DNA of 35,463 bases from Achromobacter sp. UMC71 (GCF_014170305.1 NZ_LZZT01000055.1:1-35463); one strand, 5' to 3'; counted from the first letter of the stretch, positions 8,675-16,994 are shown. Translations and numbers: made by a program. Notes: generated from the sequence alone by a model not told the origin.

Positions 8675-8839
8675 GCCCGTCGCGGGGGTGGCTTGCGGAG
8701 TGGGCAACCTCGATGCGCCCGAGGGAATCTGAAGGCAGGCGCCGAAGGCGACAACGAAGATGACGAAGGGGAAGTCCGGCGCCCGCGCGCCGGACCGCAA
8801 TCGTGGGCGCCCACTCCGCAAGCCACCCCCGCGACGGGC
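8675..8839 (-). repeat. Hairpin repeat element, copy 2 (core on minus strand)
   Basis: 31-bp perfect inverted arms (8675-8705 and 8809-8839) flank a 103-nt core that reads on the minus strand like copies 1 and 3 (CGATTGCGGTCCGG ... GATTCCCTCGGGCGCATC). The internal stem has changed on both sides together: GTCCGGCGC (8774-8782) pairs with GCGCCGGAC (8787-8795). It begins 24 nt past the RNase gene stop, in the sense direction, so it may form the 3' end of that transcript. Confidence 0.9.
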
Positions 8840-8863
8840 GACCTACGAAGAACAAAGAAGCAA

Positions 8864-10795
8864 TCAGCTACCCGAGTCCTCAGAATCAGCAGCAGAAGAA
8901 GCAGAAGCAGAAATACTGACCTCCCCCACATACCGACAATCCAATTCCAAAGACAACTCATCCATCCCCAGAATCTCAACCTCCACCGCCGTCCCCCGCT
9001 CCAATTCAGGCATCCCCCCAATCCGCGTCACCAACGGGCAATTCGCAAACCGGATCAGATCCTCGCGCAGCACATGCGCCACCGTCCGCGTAATGTGGTT
9101 CTGCTTCAGCCAGCGCAGGCACCAGTAGCGCTCCATCGCGCTCTGGAACTCCGCCCAGGCCGCATACTGCGCATCGAACGCCCCGATGATCGCGAACAGG
9201 TCCGCATCGCGCGGCTTGAACGGCGCCACCAGGCGCGCCGAAACGCCATGTTCCACCGCCGCGATCAGCTGCCACTGGTTCACCAAGTCGACATAGCGGC
9301 GCAGCGGCGACGTGCTCCACGCATATTGCGGCACCCCGATGGCTTCGTGCGGCAGCGCCTGCGTGCTCATGCGCACCCGGCCCGCCTGCTGCGAACGGTA
9401 GATCCCCGGCACCCCGTGCTGGTTCAGCAGTCCGCCCCACAGATTGTTCGCCAGGATCATGTATTCGGCCACCATCCGGTCCAGCGGCGCATTGCGCTGG
9501 CGCGGTACCAGGCGGACCGGCGTATCCGGGTCGTCGGGGTCGCCATCCAGATAGAAGCTGTACTCCACCCGCGAATTGTTTTCCGGCTTGCCGCGCACAT
9601 TTTCGCGTTGTGCCGACAGCGCCTGCGCCAGCTTCCACAGCGGGCGCAGCCAGTGGCCGTAGGGCAGGTCCGCCGCCGGATCCGACAGGCTTTCCTCGGT
9701 CACCTGCTTGTCCAGCATGTTGTGGCGCAGGTTCTCGCGCACCACCACGCGCTCCAGGCGCGTCTCCGACTCGATCACCTCGCCCGTTTCCGGGTTGGCC
9801 GTCACGTACAGCGACAGCACCGGCACCTCGCGGCCCGCGTCCAGCGAAAACGCGCGGATCACGTTGTCCGGTTGCATCGGAATCTTGTCGCCCGGCATGT
9901 ACACCGTGGACAGGCGCGCGCGCGCCAGCTTGTCGAACTCGCTGTCGCGCGTCACCGACAGGCCGGGCGCGGCCACGTGCACGCCGACGCGCAGATTGCC
10001 GTCCGGCAGCGTGGACACCGACAGCGCATCGTCGATTTCGGTGGTTGTCACATCGTCCACCGAATAAATCTCGGCGTCCGATAGCGGCAGTTCGCGGTCG
10101 ATCGGCGGCAGTTCCAGGTCGGGGAACGCCAGCCCGCGCGGGAAATTCACCGCCAGGAAGCGGCGCTTGTGCAGCGCCAGCGCGTGCGGCCAGGCGCCCA
10201 GTTCCAGCAGCAGGCGGTCCGGGCTCTTGCCCAGCTTGGCGCAGGCGGCGTCCAGCGCCTTCCATTGCTGCGAATTCTTGTCCGGGCGGATCAGCAGCGA
10301 TTCGGCGGCCTGGGCGATCGGCTCGGGCAGGCGCCCGGCAGCCATCTCGTCGACCCATTCCTGCTGCTGTTCGGCCTGGCGCTGCTTCTTGTCCAGCGCG
10401 GCCAGGGCGGCGGCCAGGATGTCAGGCGGGGCAGGGCGGTAGCGGCCCTTGCCGCGGCGATGGAAATACGCCGGCGCGCCGTGCAGGCGCATCAGCAGCG
10501 CGGCCTGCTCGACCGGCGTGGGCGCGTGGCCGAAGTAATCCGCCGCCAGCGCGGGCGTGTCGAATTCTTCCTGCGGCGCGCATTCCCACAGGAATTGCAG
10601 ATCCAGCGTGTCGGCGGTCGCGGCCGCCTGGCTCATCAGCACCGCCGGCTCGGGCGCGGCGAACGTGAACAAGGTATTGGCGCGCTTGATCTTGCTGCGC
10701 TTGCCCGATTCCGATTCCACCTGCAGGCTGGCATCGGTTTCGGACATGATATGGCCGGCCTTGAAGCTGCCGTCGTCTTCGTAAAACACATACAT
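8864..10795 (-). CDS. rnb: RNB-domain exoribonuclease (RNase II family)
   Basis: 643 aa. The catalytic RNB domain begins near residue 230. Its metal-binding motif is seen as YSVDDVTTTEIDDAL (244-258; Asp247/248 and Asp255/256), followed by a pattern typical of the family (VGVHVAAP, MPGDKIPMQP) and the late STSPLRRYVDLVNQWQL motif. Such enzymes degrade single-stranded RNA processively 3' to 5' in the cytoplasm. The C-terminus after the RNB domain is short (about 60 aa, ending in a Ser/Ala/Asp tail), so a full S1 domain seems absent or reduced. Residues 1-50 resemble a small beta-rich RNA-binding module. It is the last gene of an mpl-yqiA-rnb run, 72 bp after yqiA. The rnb symbol is by family; a specialised RNB paralogue is possible. 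Confidence 0.9.
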   Translation of the reverse strand: MYVFYEDDGSFKAGHIMSETDASLQVESESGKRSKIKRANTLFTFAAPEPAVLMSQAAATADTLDLQFLWECAPQEEFDTPALAADYFGHAPTPVEQAALLMRLHGAPAYFHRRGKGRYRPAPPDILAAALAALDKKQRQAEQQQEWVDEMAAGRLPEPIAQAAESLLIRPDKNSQQWKALDAACAKLGKSPDRLLLELGAWPHALALHKRRFLAVNFPRGLAFPDLELPPIDRELPLSDAEIYSVDDVTTTEIDDALSVSTLPDGNLRVGVHVAAPGLSVTRDSEFDKLARARLSTVYMPGDKIPMQPDNVIRAFSLDAGREVPVLSLYVTANPETGEVIESETRLERVVVRENLRHNMLDKQVTEESLSDPAADLPYGHWLRPLWKLAQALSAQRENVRGKPENNSRVEYSFYLDGDPDDPDTPVRLVPRQRNAPLDRMVAEYMILANNLWGGLLNQHGVPGIYRSQQAGRVRMSTQALPHEAIGVPQYAWSTSPLRRYVDLVNQWQLIAAVEHGVSARLVAPFKPRDADLFAIIGAFDAQYAAWAEFQSAMERYWCLRWLKQNHITRTVAHVLREDLIRFANCPLVTRIGGMPELERGTAVEVEILGMDELSLELDCRYVGEVSISASASSAADSEDSGS

Positions 10796-10867
10796 GGTGA
10801 GGGTCGTCCTGGGCGGCGCGCACGCGCCGCCTTGCGCAGCTATATATAGAGTGTTGAGTACGGCGGA

Positions 10868-11470
10868 TTATCTGGGGCCATCCGGCTGGGAGCCAAGGGC
10901 GAAATCAAGCACCTCGGGCAGCCAGGTGGCGAAGTCGGACAAACCATGGTCGCTGCCTTGCACGATACGCTGGCGGCAGTCCGGATAGCGATCGCGCATT
11001 TCCTGCCAGTCCAGCACCTCGTCGCCCGTCGCCGCCACCAGGAGGTAGCGCTCCGGCCGGGTGATGCGGGCCACGTGCAGGGCGGCCAGTTCGTCCACAT
11101 AGGCGGGCAGGAACACGAACGGCGCGTCGGAATGATACATGCGGTGCTCGCCCACCTGGGTGGCCAGGTCGCGCGCGGCCTCCACGGCGGGGTTGAGCAG
11201 GACGGCTTTGCAGCCCAACTGTTCGGCCAGCCAGGTGGCGTAAAAGCCGCCCAGCGAGGAGCCCACCACCGTCAGCGCCAGCGGATCGGTCGCCTGGGCC
11301 AGCTGGCGGCGGGCGATGCCCAGCGCCAGCTCAGCCGCTTCGCGCGGGCTGGCGGGCAGTTGCGGGCAGGCCCAATCCTGCGCCAGGCCGCGTTCGGCCA
11401 TGGCGTCAGCCATCATGCGGGCCTTGAAAGAGGTCGGCGACGAACGAAAGCCGTGTAGATAAAGGATCAT
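10868..11470 (-). CDS. yqiA: YqiA-family alpha/beta-hydrolase (putative esterase)
   Basis: 200 aa, the normal length for the YqiA/UPF0227 esterases. The N-terminal MILYLHGFRSSP supplies the oxyanion HGF motif. The nucleophile elbow is GSSLGG (70-75, Ser72), and the remaining triad residues are plausibly Asp150 (VAATGDEV) and His175 (GSDHGLSDF). The natural substrate is unknown; family members hydrolyse short acyl and CoA esters in vitro. It lies 50 bp downstream of mpl and 72 bp upstream of the RNase gene in the same direction, so all three are probably co-transcribed. Confidence 0.9.
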   Translation of the reverse strand: MILYLHGFRSSPTSFKARMMADAMAERGLAQDWACPQLPASPREAAELALGIARRQLAQATDPLALTVVGSSLGGFYATWLAEQLGCKAVLLNPAVEAARDLATQVGEHRMYHSDAPFVFLPAYVDELAALHVARITRPERYLLVAATGDEVLDWQEMRDRYPDCRQRIVQGSDHGLSDFATWLPEVLDFALGSQPDGPR

Positions 11471-11520
11471 GGCGTGCCTTTCCGGTGGTCGGCCTGAATA
11501 CGGGTCAGGGGCCTGGGGCC

Positions 11521-12891
11521 TCAGCCGCGCGGCTCCAGGGCGGCCAGCAGCTTGCCGTGGATGCCTTGGAAGCCGCCGTTGCTCATGACCAGCACCTGGT
11601 CGCCGGGCCGGGCGGCGCGCACCACGGCCGCCACCAGGGCGTCGATATCATCGTAACTGGAAGCGCGCTCGCCCAGCGGCGCCAGCACCTCGGCCGGGTT
11701 CCAGCCCAGGGCGTGCTTGCCGGACCGGGCGCCAAAGCAGAACACCAGGTCAGCGTCAGCCAGCGATTCGGGCAGGCGGGCAGCCATGGCCCCCAGCTTC
11801 ATGGTGTTGGAACGGGGTTCCAGCACGGCCAGGATGCGGGCCGGGCCGACTTGGCGGCGCAGGCCTTCCAGCGTGGTCGCGATGGCGGTGGGGTGGTGTG
11901 CGAAATCGTCGTAGACCTTGACGCCGTTGACCGTGCCGCGTAGTTCCATGCGGCGTTTGACGCCGGCAAAGCGGGTGAGGGCCTCGATGCCCAGGGCGGC
12001 CGGCACGCCGATATGTTCGGCGGCGGCCAGCGCCGCCAGCGCGTTCATGCGGTTGTGCTCGCCGGTCAGGGCCCAGCGCACCGTGCCGGCGGGAGCGCCG
12101 TCGTGCAGCACCTCGAAAGCGCCGTCGGCGTCGGGCGCGCCCGCTTGCCAGGCGCCATCGGGGCCGAACGTGACGGTTTCCGACCAGCATCCGCGCGCAA
12201 TCACGCGGTCTAGCGCATCGGAGCGGGCTGGACGCAGGATGCGGCCGGATGCCGGGATCGTGCGCACCAGGTGGTGGAATTGCGTTTCGATGGCTGCCAG
12301 ATCCGGAAAGATGTCAGCGTGATCGTATTCCAGGTTGTTCAGGATGGCCGTGCGGGGGCGGTAATGGACGAACTTGGATCGCTTGTCGAAGAACGCCGTG
12401 TCGTATTCGTCTGCTTCGATCACGAAGGGGCGGCGCGCCGGGTCGTAGCGCGCCGACACCTGCAGGTCTTGCGCCACGCCGCCAATCAGGAAATTGGGCG
12501 CCAGCCCCGCGGCTTCCAGGATCCAGGCCAGCATCGAACTGGTGGTGGTCTTGCCATGGGTGCCGGCCACGGCCAGCACATGCGCGCCGGGCAGGATGTT
12601 GTCGCCCAGCCATTGCGGGCCGGACACGTAGCGGGCGCCGGATTCCAGAATGGCTTCCATCAATGGATTGCCGCGGCTGACCACGTTGCCGATCACGTAC
12701 AGGTCGGGATTGAGCGCCATCTGTTCGGGGCCGAAGCCCTCGATCAGCTCGATTCCCTGTTCGGACAGCTGGGTGCTCATGGGCGGATACACGCCCGCGT
12801 CGCAACCCGTGACCTTATGCCCGGCGGCGCGCGCGATCAGCGCCAAGCCGCCCATGAACGTACCGCAGATGCCAAGAATATGCAGGTGCAT
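11521..12891 (-). CDS. mpl: UDP-MurNAc:L-Ala-gamma-D-Glu-meso-DAP ligase (Mpl)
   Basis: 456 aa Mur-ligase used in murein recycling: it joins the recovered tripeptide to UDP-N-acetylmuramate in the cytoplasm. Evidence is the Mpl-type N-terminus MHLHILGICGTFMGGLA, the ATP loop GTHGKTTTS (110-118), IEADEYDTAFFDKRSKF, LTGEHNRMNALAA and VYDDFAHHPTA. The 'KRSKFVHYRP' region and length match Mpl rather than MurC. I chose the ATG at 12891 because AGGAG precedes it; an upstream in-frame extension is not family-like. It is divergent from the thioredoxin-like gene, with 121 bp between start codons holding both promoters. Confidence 0.95.
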   Translation of the reverse strand: MHLHILGICGTFMGGLALIARAAGHKVTGCDAGVYPPMSTQLSEQGIELIEGFGPEQMALNPDLYVIGNVVSRGNPLMEAILESGARYVSGPQWLGDNILPGAHVLAVAGTHGKTTTSSMLAWILEAAGLAPNFLIGGVAQDLQVSARYDPARRPFVIEADEYDTAFFDKRSKFVHYRPRTAILNNLEYDHADIFPDLAAIETQFHHLVRTIPASGRILRPARSDALDRVIARGCWSETVTFGPDGAWQAGAPDADGAFEVLHDGAPAGTVRWALTGEHNRMNALAALAAAEHIGVPAALGIEALTRFAGVKRRMELRGTVNGVKVYDDFAHHPTAIATTLEGLRRQVGPARILAVLEPRSNTMKLGAMAARLPESLADADLVFCFGARSGKHALGWNPAEVLAPLGERASSYDDIDALVAAVVRAARPGDQVLVMSNGGFQGIHGKLLAALEPRG

Positions 12892-13012
12892 TGAAAACTC
12901 TCCTGCCCTGCATTGTATAGATAGGCAGCCGTCCCGCCGCCGCCCACCCAGGGCGTACCAGGGCGTTTGGGCGATTGCGGCGCAAACCGGCCGCAACGGT
13001 TATGATCGCGCC

Positions 13013-13540
13013 ATGAATCGACGCCTACTTCTTTCCGCCGGCGTGGCCATAGCCGCCACGGTCGCGGGCGGCTACACGCTTCTGGGCCGCAACAAACCGC
13101 AGCCCGCTCCCGCCGCCGATGACCCCGTCGCTGCGCTGATGCGGTTGCAACTGCCCGACCTGAATGGTGCGACCCAGTCGTTGGCTGCCTGGAAAGGCCA
13201 GCCCATCGTCGTCAATTTCTGGGCAACCTGGTGCGCGCCCTGCGTCAAGGAAATGCCGGAACTCGACGCCCTGCAGAAAAAATACCCCCAAATCCGTTTT
13301 GTCGGCATCGGTGTCGATTCCGCCGCCAACATGCAGAAATTTGTCGAGAAAGTACAGGTTTCCTACCCGTTGTGGGTAATCGGGGCCGGCGCCATCGACA
13401 CCCTGCGCAAACTGGGGAATCCGAGTGGAGGCCTGCCCTTTACCATCGTTTTCAATGCAGATGGCAGTATTAACCGGAAAATACTGGGTGAAATCCAGCC
13501 CGATGACCTGAATCAAACGCTATCCGGCCTCAAGGCGTAA
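13013..13540 (+). CDS. TlpA/ResA-like membrane-anchored thioredoxin
   Basis: 175 aa. An N-terminal hydrophobic segment (about 4-22, after MNRR) acts as an anchor or signal. The thioredoxin domain carries the redox site WCAPC (Cys74 and Cys77, in FWATWCAPCVKEMPEL) and the cis-proline region GGLPFT. Proteins of this type reduce or oxidise disulfides in the periplasm, often for cytochrome c maturation, but no cytochrome genes are nearby. The start was chosen at the ATG giving the charged MNRR plus hydrophobic leader. It lies 89 bp upstream of aroQ. Confidence 0.93.
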   Translation: MNRRLLLSAGVAIAATVAGGYTLLGRNKPQPAPAADDPVAALMRLQLPDLNGATQSLAAWKGQPIVVNFWATWCAPCVKEMPELDALQKKYPQIRFVGIGVDSAANMQKFVEKVQVSYPLWVIGAGAIDTLRKLGNPSGGLPFTIVFNADGSINRKILGEIQPDDLNQTLSGLKA

Positions 13541-13593
13541 GTCTGTTGGACAAATAATAGGAATTGGCGTAAAAAGCTGGTTTATCGGCTGTT

Positions 13594-13610
13594 TTGCCAA
13601 CAATTGGCAA
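13594..13610. promoter_or_regulatory. Palindrome in the aroQ leader
   Basis: TTGCCAA-CAA-TTGGCAA is a perfect 7-bp inverted repeat 19 nt before the aroQ ATG. A further half-site, ATTGGCAA, occurs at 13618-13625. It could be an operator or a small leader hairpin; no regulator is identified. Confidence 0.35.
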
Positions 13611-13629
13611 TCCACTCATTGGCAAGCGC

Positions 13630-14064
13630 ATGGCGCAAAACATACTGGTATTGCATGGCCCGAATCTGAACCTGCTAGGCACACGGGAACCTCACATCTA
13701 CGGCAGCCTGACGCTGTCCCAGATCAACGAGGGGCTTGAGTTGCTGGCGGGCGAGCTGGGCGCCACGCTGACGGCGTGGCAAGGCAATCACGAAGGTGCG
13801 CTGGTTGACCGCATCCAGGCGGCCCGGCAAGACGGCACGGACTTCATCATCATCAACGCGGCGGCATATACGCACACCAGCGTCGCGATCCGCGATGCGC
13901 TGGCTGGGGTCGCGATCCCTTTTATTGAAGTACATTTGTCCAATCTGTATAAGCGAGAGCCCTTCAGGCATCACTCATATCTGTCCGACTTGGCGGTAGG
14001 CCTTATCAGCGGCCTGGGCGCGGACGGCTACGAAGCGGCGCTGCGTTACGCAGTGCGGCACTGA
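13630..14064 (+). CDS. aroQ: Type II 3-dehydroquinate dehydratase
   Basis: 144 aa, the usual length. It removes water from 3-dehydroquinate in the shikimate pathway, in the cytoplasm. Motifs: NILVLHGPNLNLLGTREP at the start (catalytic Tyr expected in the flexible loop after it, REPHIYG), EGALVDRIQ, INAAAYTHTSVAIRDAL and EVHLSNLYKREPFRHHSY (active-site His and Arg). The ATG at 13630 is used because homologues begin with MAQ/MAKNILVLHGPN; a TTG 36 bases upstream is in frame but unlikely. It is followed after 88 bp by accB, an order typical of this bacterial group. Confidence 0.96.
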   Translation: MAQNILVLHGPNLNLLGTREPHIYGSLTLSQINEGLELLAGELGATLTAWQGNHEGALVDRIQAARQDGTDFIIINAAAYTHTSVAIRDALAGVAIPFIEVHLSNLYKREPFRHHSYLSDLAVGLISGLGADGYEAALRYAVRH

Positions 14065-14152
14065 TCTCGCACCAATTCACGGCTTTTACATCTTATATGG
14101 CGCGAACCCGAACACCGGGACGTTGCCGACACTATCTCGGGAAGCAGCTTCT

Positions 14153-14608
14153 ATGGACCTCCGAAAACTCAAAACCCTGATCGACCTGGTGGCTGAATCG
14201 GGCATCGCCGAGCTGGAAATCACCGAAGGCGAAGGCAAGGTTCGCATCGTCAAGTTCTCGCAGACCTTGCAGCCGGTGGCCTATCACCAGCCCGAAGCCG
14301 GCGTGCACACCGCCGCGCCGGCCGCGCCCGCCGCCCCCGCCGCTCCCGTCGCGGAAGCCGCGCCGGTGATCCAGGGCCATGTGGTCAAGGCGCCCATGGT
14401 CGGCACCTTCTACCGCTCGCCGAATCCGGGCGCCGCGCCGTTCATCGACGTCGGCTCCACCGTCAAGGAAGGCGACCCGCTCTGCATCATTGAAGCGATG
14501 AAGCTGCTCAATGAAATCGAAGCCGACAAGTCCGGCGTCATCAAAGAAATCCTGGTCGAAAACGGTGAGCCCGTCGAGTACGGTCAACCCCTGTTCGTCA
14601 TTGGCTGA
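14153..14608 (+). CDS. accB: Biotin carboxyl carrier protein of acetyl-CoA carboxylase
   Basis: 151 aa. An N-terminal helix region (MDLRKLKTLIDLVAESGI) is joined by an Ala/Pro linker (about 53-70) to the biotinyl domain. The biotinylated residue is Lys117 in IIEAMKLLNEI, and the protruding-thumb segment APMVGTFYRSP is present, as expected for fatty-acid-synthesis AccB. It carries carboxybiotin between AccC and the AccAD transferase. The start at 14153 matches the conserved MDLRKLK beginning. It is nine bases from accC, so the two are co-transcribed. Confidence 0.96.
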   Translation: MDLRKLKTLIDLVAESGIAELEITEGEGKVRIVKFSQTLQPVAYHQPEAGVHTAAPAAPAAPAAPVAEAAPVIQGHVVKAPMVGTFYRSPNPGAAPFIDVGSTVKEGDPLCIIEAMKLLNEIEADKSGVIKEILVENGEPVEYGQPLFVIG

Positions 14609-14617
14609 TAGCTGAAA

Positions 14618-15964
14618 ATGTTCGAAAAAATCCTGATCGCCAATCGGGGCGAAATCGCCCTGCGCATTCAGCGCGCTTGCCGCGAGCTGGGCATCAAAAC
14701 CGTGGTGGTGCACTCCGAGGCCGACCGCGACGCCAAGTACGTGCGCCTGGCCGATGAATCCGTGTGCATCGGGCCTGCGCCGTCGCGTGACAGCTACTTG
14801 AACATGCCCGCCATCATTTCGGCGGCCGAAGTCACGGATTCCGAGGCAATCCACCCGGGTTACGGGTTCTTGTCCGAAAATGCCGACTTCGCCGATCGCG
14901 TCGAAAAGAGCGGCTTCGTGTTCATCGGCCCGCGCCCCGACACCATTCGCCTGATGGGCGACAAGGTCAGCGCCAAGCGCGCCATGATCGAAGCCGGCGT
15001 GCCGGTGGTGCCCGGTTCCGAGGGCGCGTTGCCCGACGATCCGCAGGAAATCATCCGTACGGCGCGCGAAGTCGGTTATCCGGTCATCATCAAGGCCGCC
15101 GGCGGCGGTGGTGGCCGCGGCATGCGCGTGGTGTACACCGAGGCCGCGCTGCTGAACGCCGTCACCATGACGCGTTCGGAAGCGGGCGCCGCGTTCAACA
15201 ACCCGGAAGTCTATATGGAGAAGTTCCTCGAGAACCCTCGCCATGTGGAAATCCAGGTGCTGGCCGACGGCGGACGCAACGCCGTGTGGCTGGGCGAACG
15301 CGACTGCTCCATGCAGCGCCGCCACCAGAAGGTCATCGAAGAAGCGCCGGCGCCGGGCATCGCCCGCCGCCTGATCGAGCGCATCGGCGACCGCTGTGCC
15401 GACGCCTGCCGCAAGATGGGCTACCGCGGCGCCGGCACGTTCGAATTCCTGTATGAAAACGGCGAGTTCTATTTCATTGAAATGAACACCCGTATCCAGG
15501 TCGAACACCCGGTCACCGAACTGATCACGGGCATCGACCTGGTACAGCAGCAGATCCTGATCGCCGCGGGCGAGAAGTTCACGCTGCGCCAGCGCGACAT
15601 CGCCTTCAAGGGCCATGCCATCGAATGCCGCATCAACGCCGAAGATCCGTTCCGCTTCGTGCCCAGCCCCGGCCGCATCACCAACTGGCACACCCCGGGC
15701 GGTCCGGGCGTACGCATCGATTCGCACGCGTTCAACGGCTATTTCGTGCCGCCGAACTATGATTCGATGATCGCCAAGGTCATTACCTACGGCGATACGC
15801 GCGACCAGGCGCTGGCCCGCATGCGCACCGCGCTGTCGGAAATGGTGGTGGAAGGCATTTCCACCAACATCCCGCTGCACCGCGAACTGCTGCAGGACGC
15901 CCGCTTCATCGAAGGCGGCACCAGCATCCATTACTTGGAAAACAAACTGGCCCAGCGTCCCTGA
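14618..15964 (+). CDS. accC: Biotin carboxylase subunit of acetyl-CoA carboxylase
   Basis: 448 aa, the standard length. ATP-grasp enzyme that carboxylates biotin on AccB using ATP and bicarbonate, the first half-reaction of malonyl-CoA formation. Diagnostic sequence: MFEKILIANRGEIALRIQRA, AIHPGYGFLSENADFA, the glycine-rich loop KAAGGGGGRGMR, EKFLENPRHVEIQ, RDCSMQRRHQKVIEEAPAP and FIEMNTRIQVEHPVTE. A strong intrinsic terminator follows 12 nt after the stop, closing the aroQ-accB-accC unit. Confidence 0.97.
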   Translation: MFEKILIANRGEIALRIQRACRELGIKTVVVHSEADRDAKYVRLADESVCIGPAPSRDSYLNMPAIISAAEVTDSEAIHPGYGFLSENADFADRVEKSGFVFIGPRPDTIRLMGDKVSAKRAMIEAGVPVVPGSEGALPDDPQEIIRTAREVGYPVIIKAAGGGGGRGMRVVYTEAALLNAVTMTRSEAGAAFNNPEVYMEKFLENPRHVEIQVLADGGRNAVWLGERDCSMQRRHQKVIEEAPAPGIARRLIERIGDRCADACRKMGYRGAGTFEFLYENGEFYFIEMNTRIQVEHPVTELITGIDLVQQQILIAAGEKFTLRQRDIAFKGHAIECRINAEDPFRFVPSPGRITNWHTPGGPGVRIDSHAFNGYFVPPNYDSMIAKVITYGDTRDQALARMRTALSEMVVEGISTNIPLHRELLQDARFIEGGTSIHYLENKLAQRP

Positions 15965-15975
15965 CCAGTGATCAA

Positions 15976-16001
15976 GAAGGGGGCCTTTGGCCCCTTTTTT
16001 T
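15976..16001 (+). terminator. Intrinsic terminator after accC
   Basis: Stem GGGGCC (15980-15985), loop TTT, GGCCCC (15989-15994), followed by a run of seven T (15995-16001). It has the textbook intrinsic form and lies immediately downstream of accC. Confidence 0.9.
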
Positions 16002-16019
16002 ACTGCCTTAACCGGCGAC

Positions 16020-16045
16020 CGGGCCGCGGCTTTTGCCGCGGCCCG
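16020..16045 (+). other. Strong hairpin in the prmA leader
   Basis: CGGGCCGCGGC (16020-16030) pairs perfectly with GCCGCGGCCCG (16035-16045) across TTTT. It lies 22 nt before the prmA start with no following T-run. It may be a second-stage transcription block after accC or a leader structure affecting prmA translation. Confidence 0.55.
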
Positions 16046-16067
16046 TTGGCCAGATGGAAGAATCATC

Positions 16068-16994
16068 ATGCGTGAACTCGTGCTCCACTGCCAGGAGGCG
16101 CAAGCCGAGGCCCTGTCCGATGCGTTGCTGGAAGCGGGCGTGCTGTCGGTGTCCGTCGAGGACGCCGACCTGGGCACCGACGACGAGCGGCCCCTGTTCG
16201 GCGAGCCGGGCACCGAGCCCGACGTGCAGGCCTGGGAACGCAACCGCGTCGTGGCCTTGTTGCCCGATGGAGCCGATCCCGCGCAGATCATGGAAGAAGC
16301 CGCCGCCGGCGGCGAGCTGGACCCGGCCGTTTTCACCGGCTGGAGCCTGCGCGATGTGCCGGACGCCGACTGGGTGCGCCTGACGCAATCGCAGTTCGGC
16401 CCGATCCACATCGCCGAGCGCCTCTGGATCGTGCCCAGCTGGCACCGCGACAGCCCGGACGTGCCCGGGCTGGAAACGCCCGCGGCCGAAGACGGCGCCA
16501 TCCACATCGAACTCGATCCAGGCCTGGCCTTCGGCACCGGCAGCCATCCGACCACGCACCTGTGCCTGGCCTGGCTGGAAGCCGAGCTGCCCCGCGGCGC
16601 GACCCTGCTGGACTACGGCTGCGGCTCGGGCATTCTGGCCATTGCCGCGCGCAAGCTCGGCGCCGGCCCCACGCAGGCGGTGGACATCGACGCCCAGGCC
16701 GTGCAAAGCACCGTCTTCAACGCCGACGTGAACCACGTCGAGCTGCAAGCCATGCTGCCCGACGGCCTGGCCGACGGCACCTTCCAGGTGGTCGTGGCCA
16801 ACATTCTGTCCAATCCGCTCAAGGTGCTGGCGCCCATGCTGGCTGGCCGCGTCGCCGCGGGGGGGCACCTGGTGCTGTCCGGCGTGCTCGAGCGCCAGGC
16901 TGAAGAAGTGGCCGCCGCTTACGCGCCCTGGATTGCCATGTCGGTCTGGCGCGCCCGCGATGGCTGGGTCTGCCTGCACGGCCAAAAGGCCTGA
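16068..16994 (+). CDS. prmA: Ribosomal protein L11 methyltransferase
   Basis: 308 aa SAM-dependent methyltransferase that methylates ribosomal protein L11. An N-terminal substrate-recognition domain (about 1-60) precedes the Rossmann domain: FGTGSHPTTHLCL (155-167), SAM motif LDYGCGSGILAIAA (181-194), acidic AVDID (204-208) and VVANILSNPL (242-251). The ATG at 16068 (MRELVLHCQE) has GGAAG just upstream and matches the family start; an in-frame extension to 15987 would run into the accC terminator. Seven bases after its stop the upstream frame of the next gene opens. Confidence 0.95.
   Translation: MRELVLHCQEAQAEALSDALLEAGVLSVSVEDADLGTDDERPLFGEPGTEPDVQAWERNRVVALLPDGADPAQIMEEAAAGGELDPAVFTGWSLRDVPDADWVRLTQSQFGPIHIAERLWIVPSWHRDSPDVPGLETPAAEDGAIHIELDPGLAFGTGSHPTTHLCLAWLEAELPRGATLLDYGCGSGILAIAARKLGAGPTQAVDIDAQAVQSTVFNADVNHVELQAMLPDGLADGTFQVVVANILSNPLKVLAPMLAGRVAAGGHLVLSGVLERQAEEVAAAYAPWIAMSVWRARDGWVCLHGQKA

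Larger units (their letters stand above)
7797..8863. other. Gene-poor 1.07-kb spacer containing repeats
   Basis: No convincing coding region lies between the regulator start and the end of the RNase gene. Open frames here give Arg/Pro-rich translations that overlap one another on both strands and lack domains. The stretch holds two hairpin repeat elements in opposite orientation (7884-8037 and 8675-8839), a three-unit tandem repeat (8321-8426), and a small hairpin, GAGTCGCA/TGCGACTC (8193-8220). The regulator's promoter should lie near its left end, but I cannot identify it. Confidence 0.7.

Noticed and set aside
8083..8763. Open frames in the 7797-8863 spacer as possible small genes
   Set aside because: Overlapping frames on both strands, Arg/Pro-rich translations, no domain, and they run across the hairpin repeat and tandem repeats.
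7884..8839. Insertion sequence or composite transposon bounded by copies 1 and 2
   Set aside because: No transposase-like frame between them, no shared terminal repeats and no visible target duplication.
14132..16555. 807-codon minus-strand open frame opposite accB, accC and prmA
   Set aside because: Antisense shadow of three unmistakable genes; it crosses the accC terminator and has no domain.
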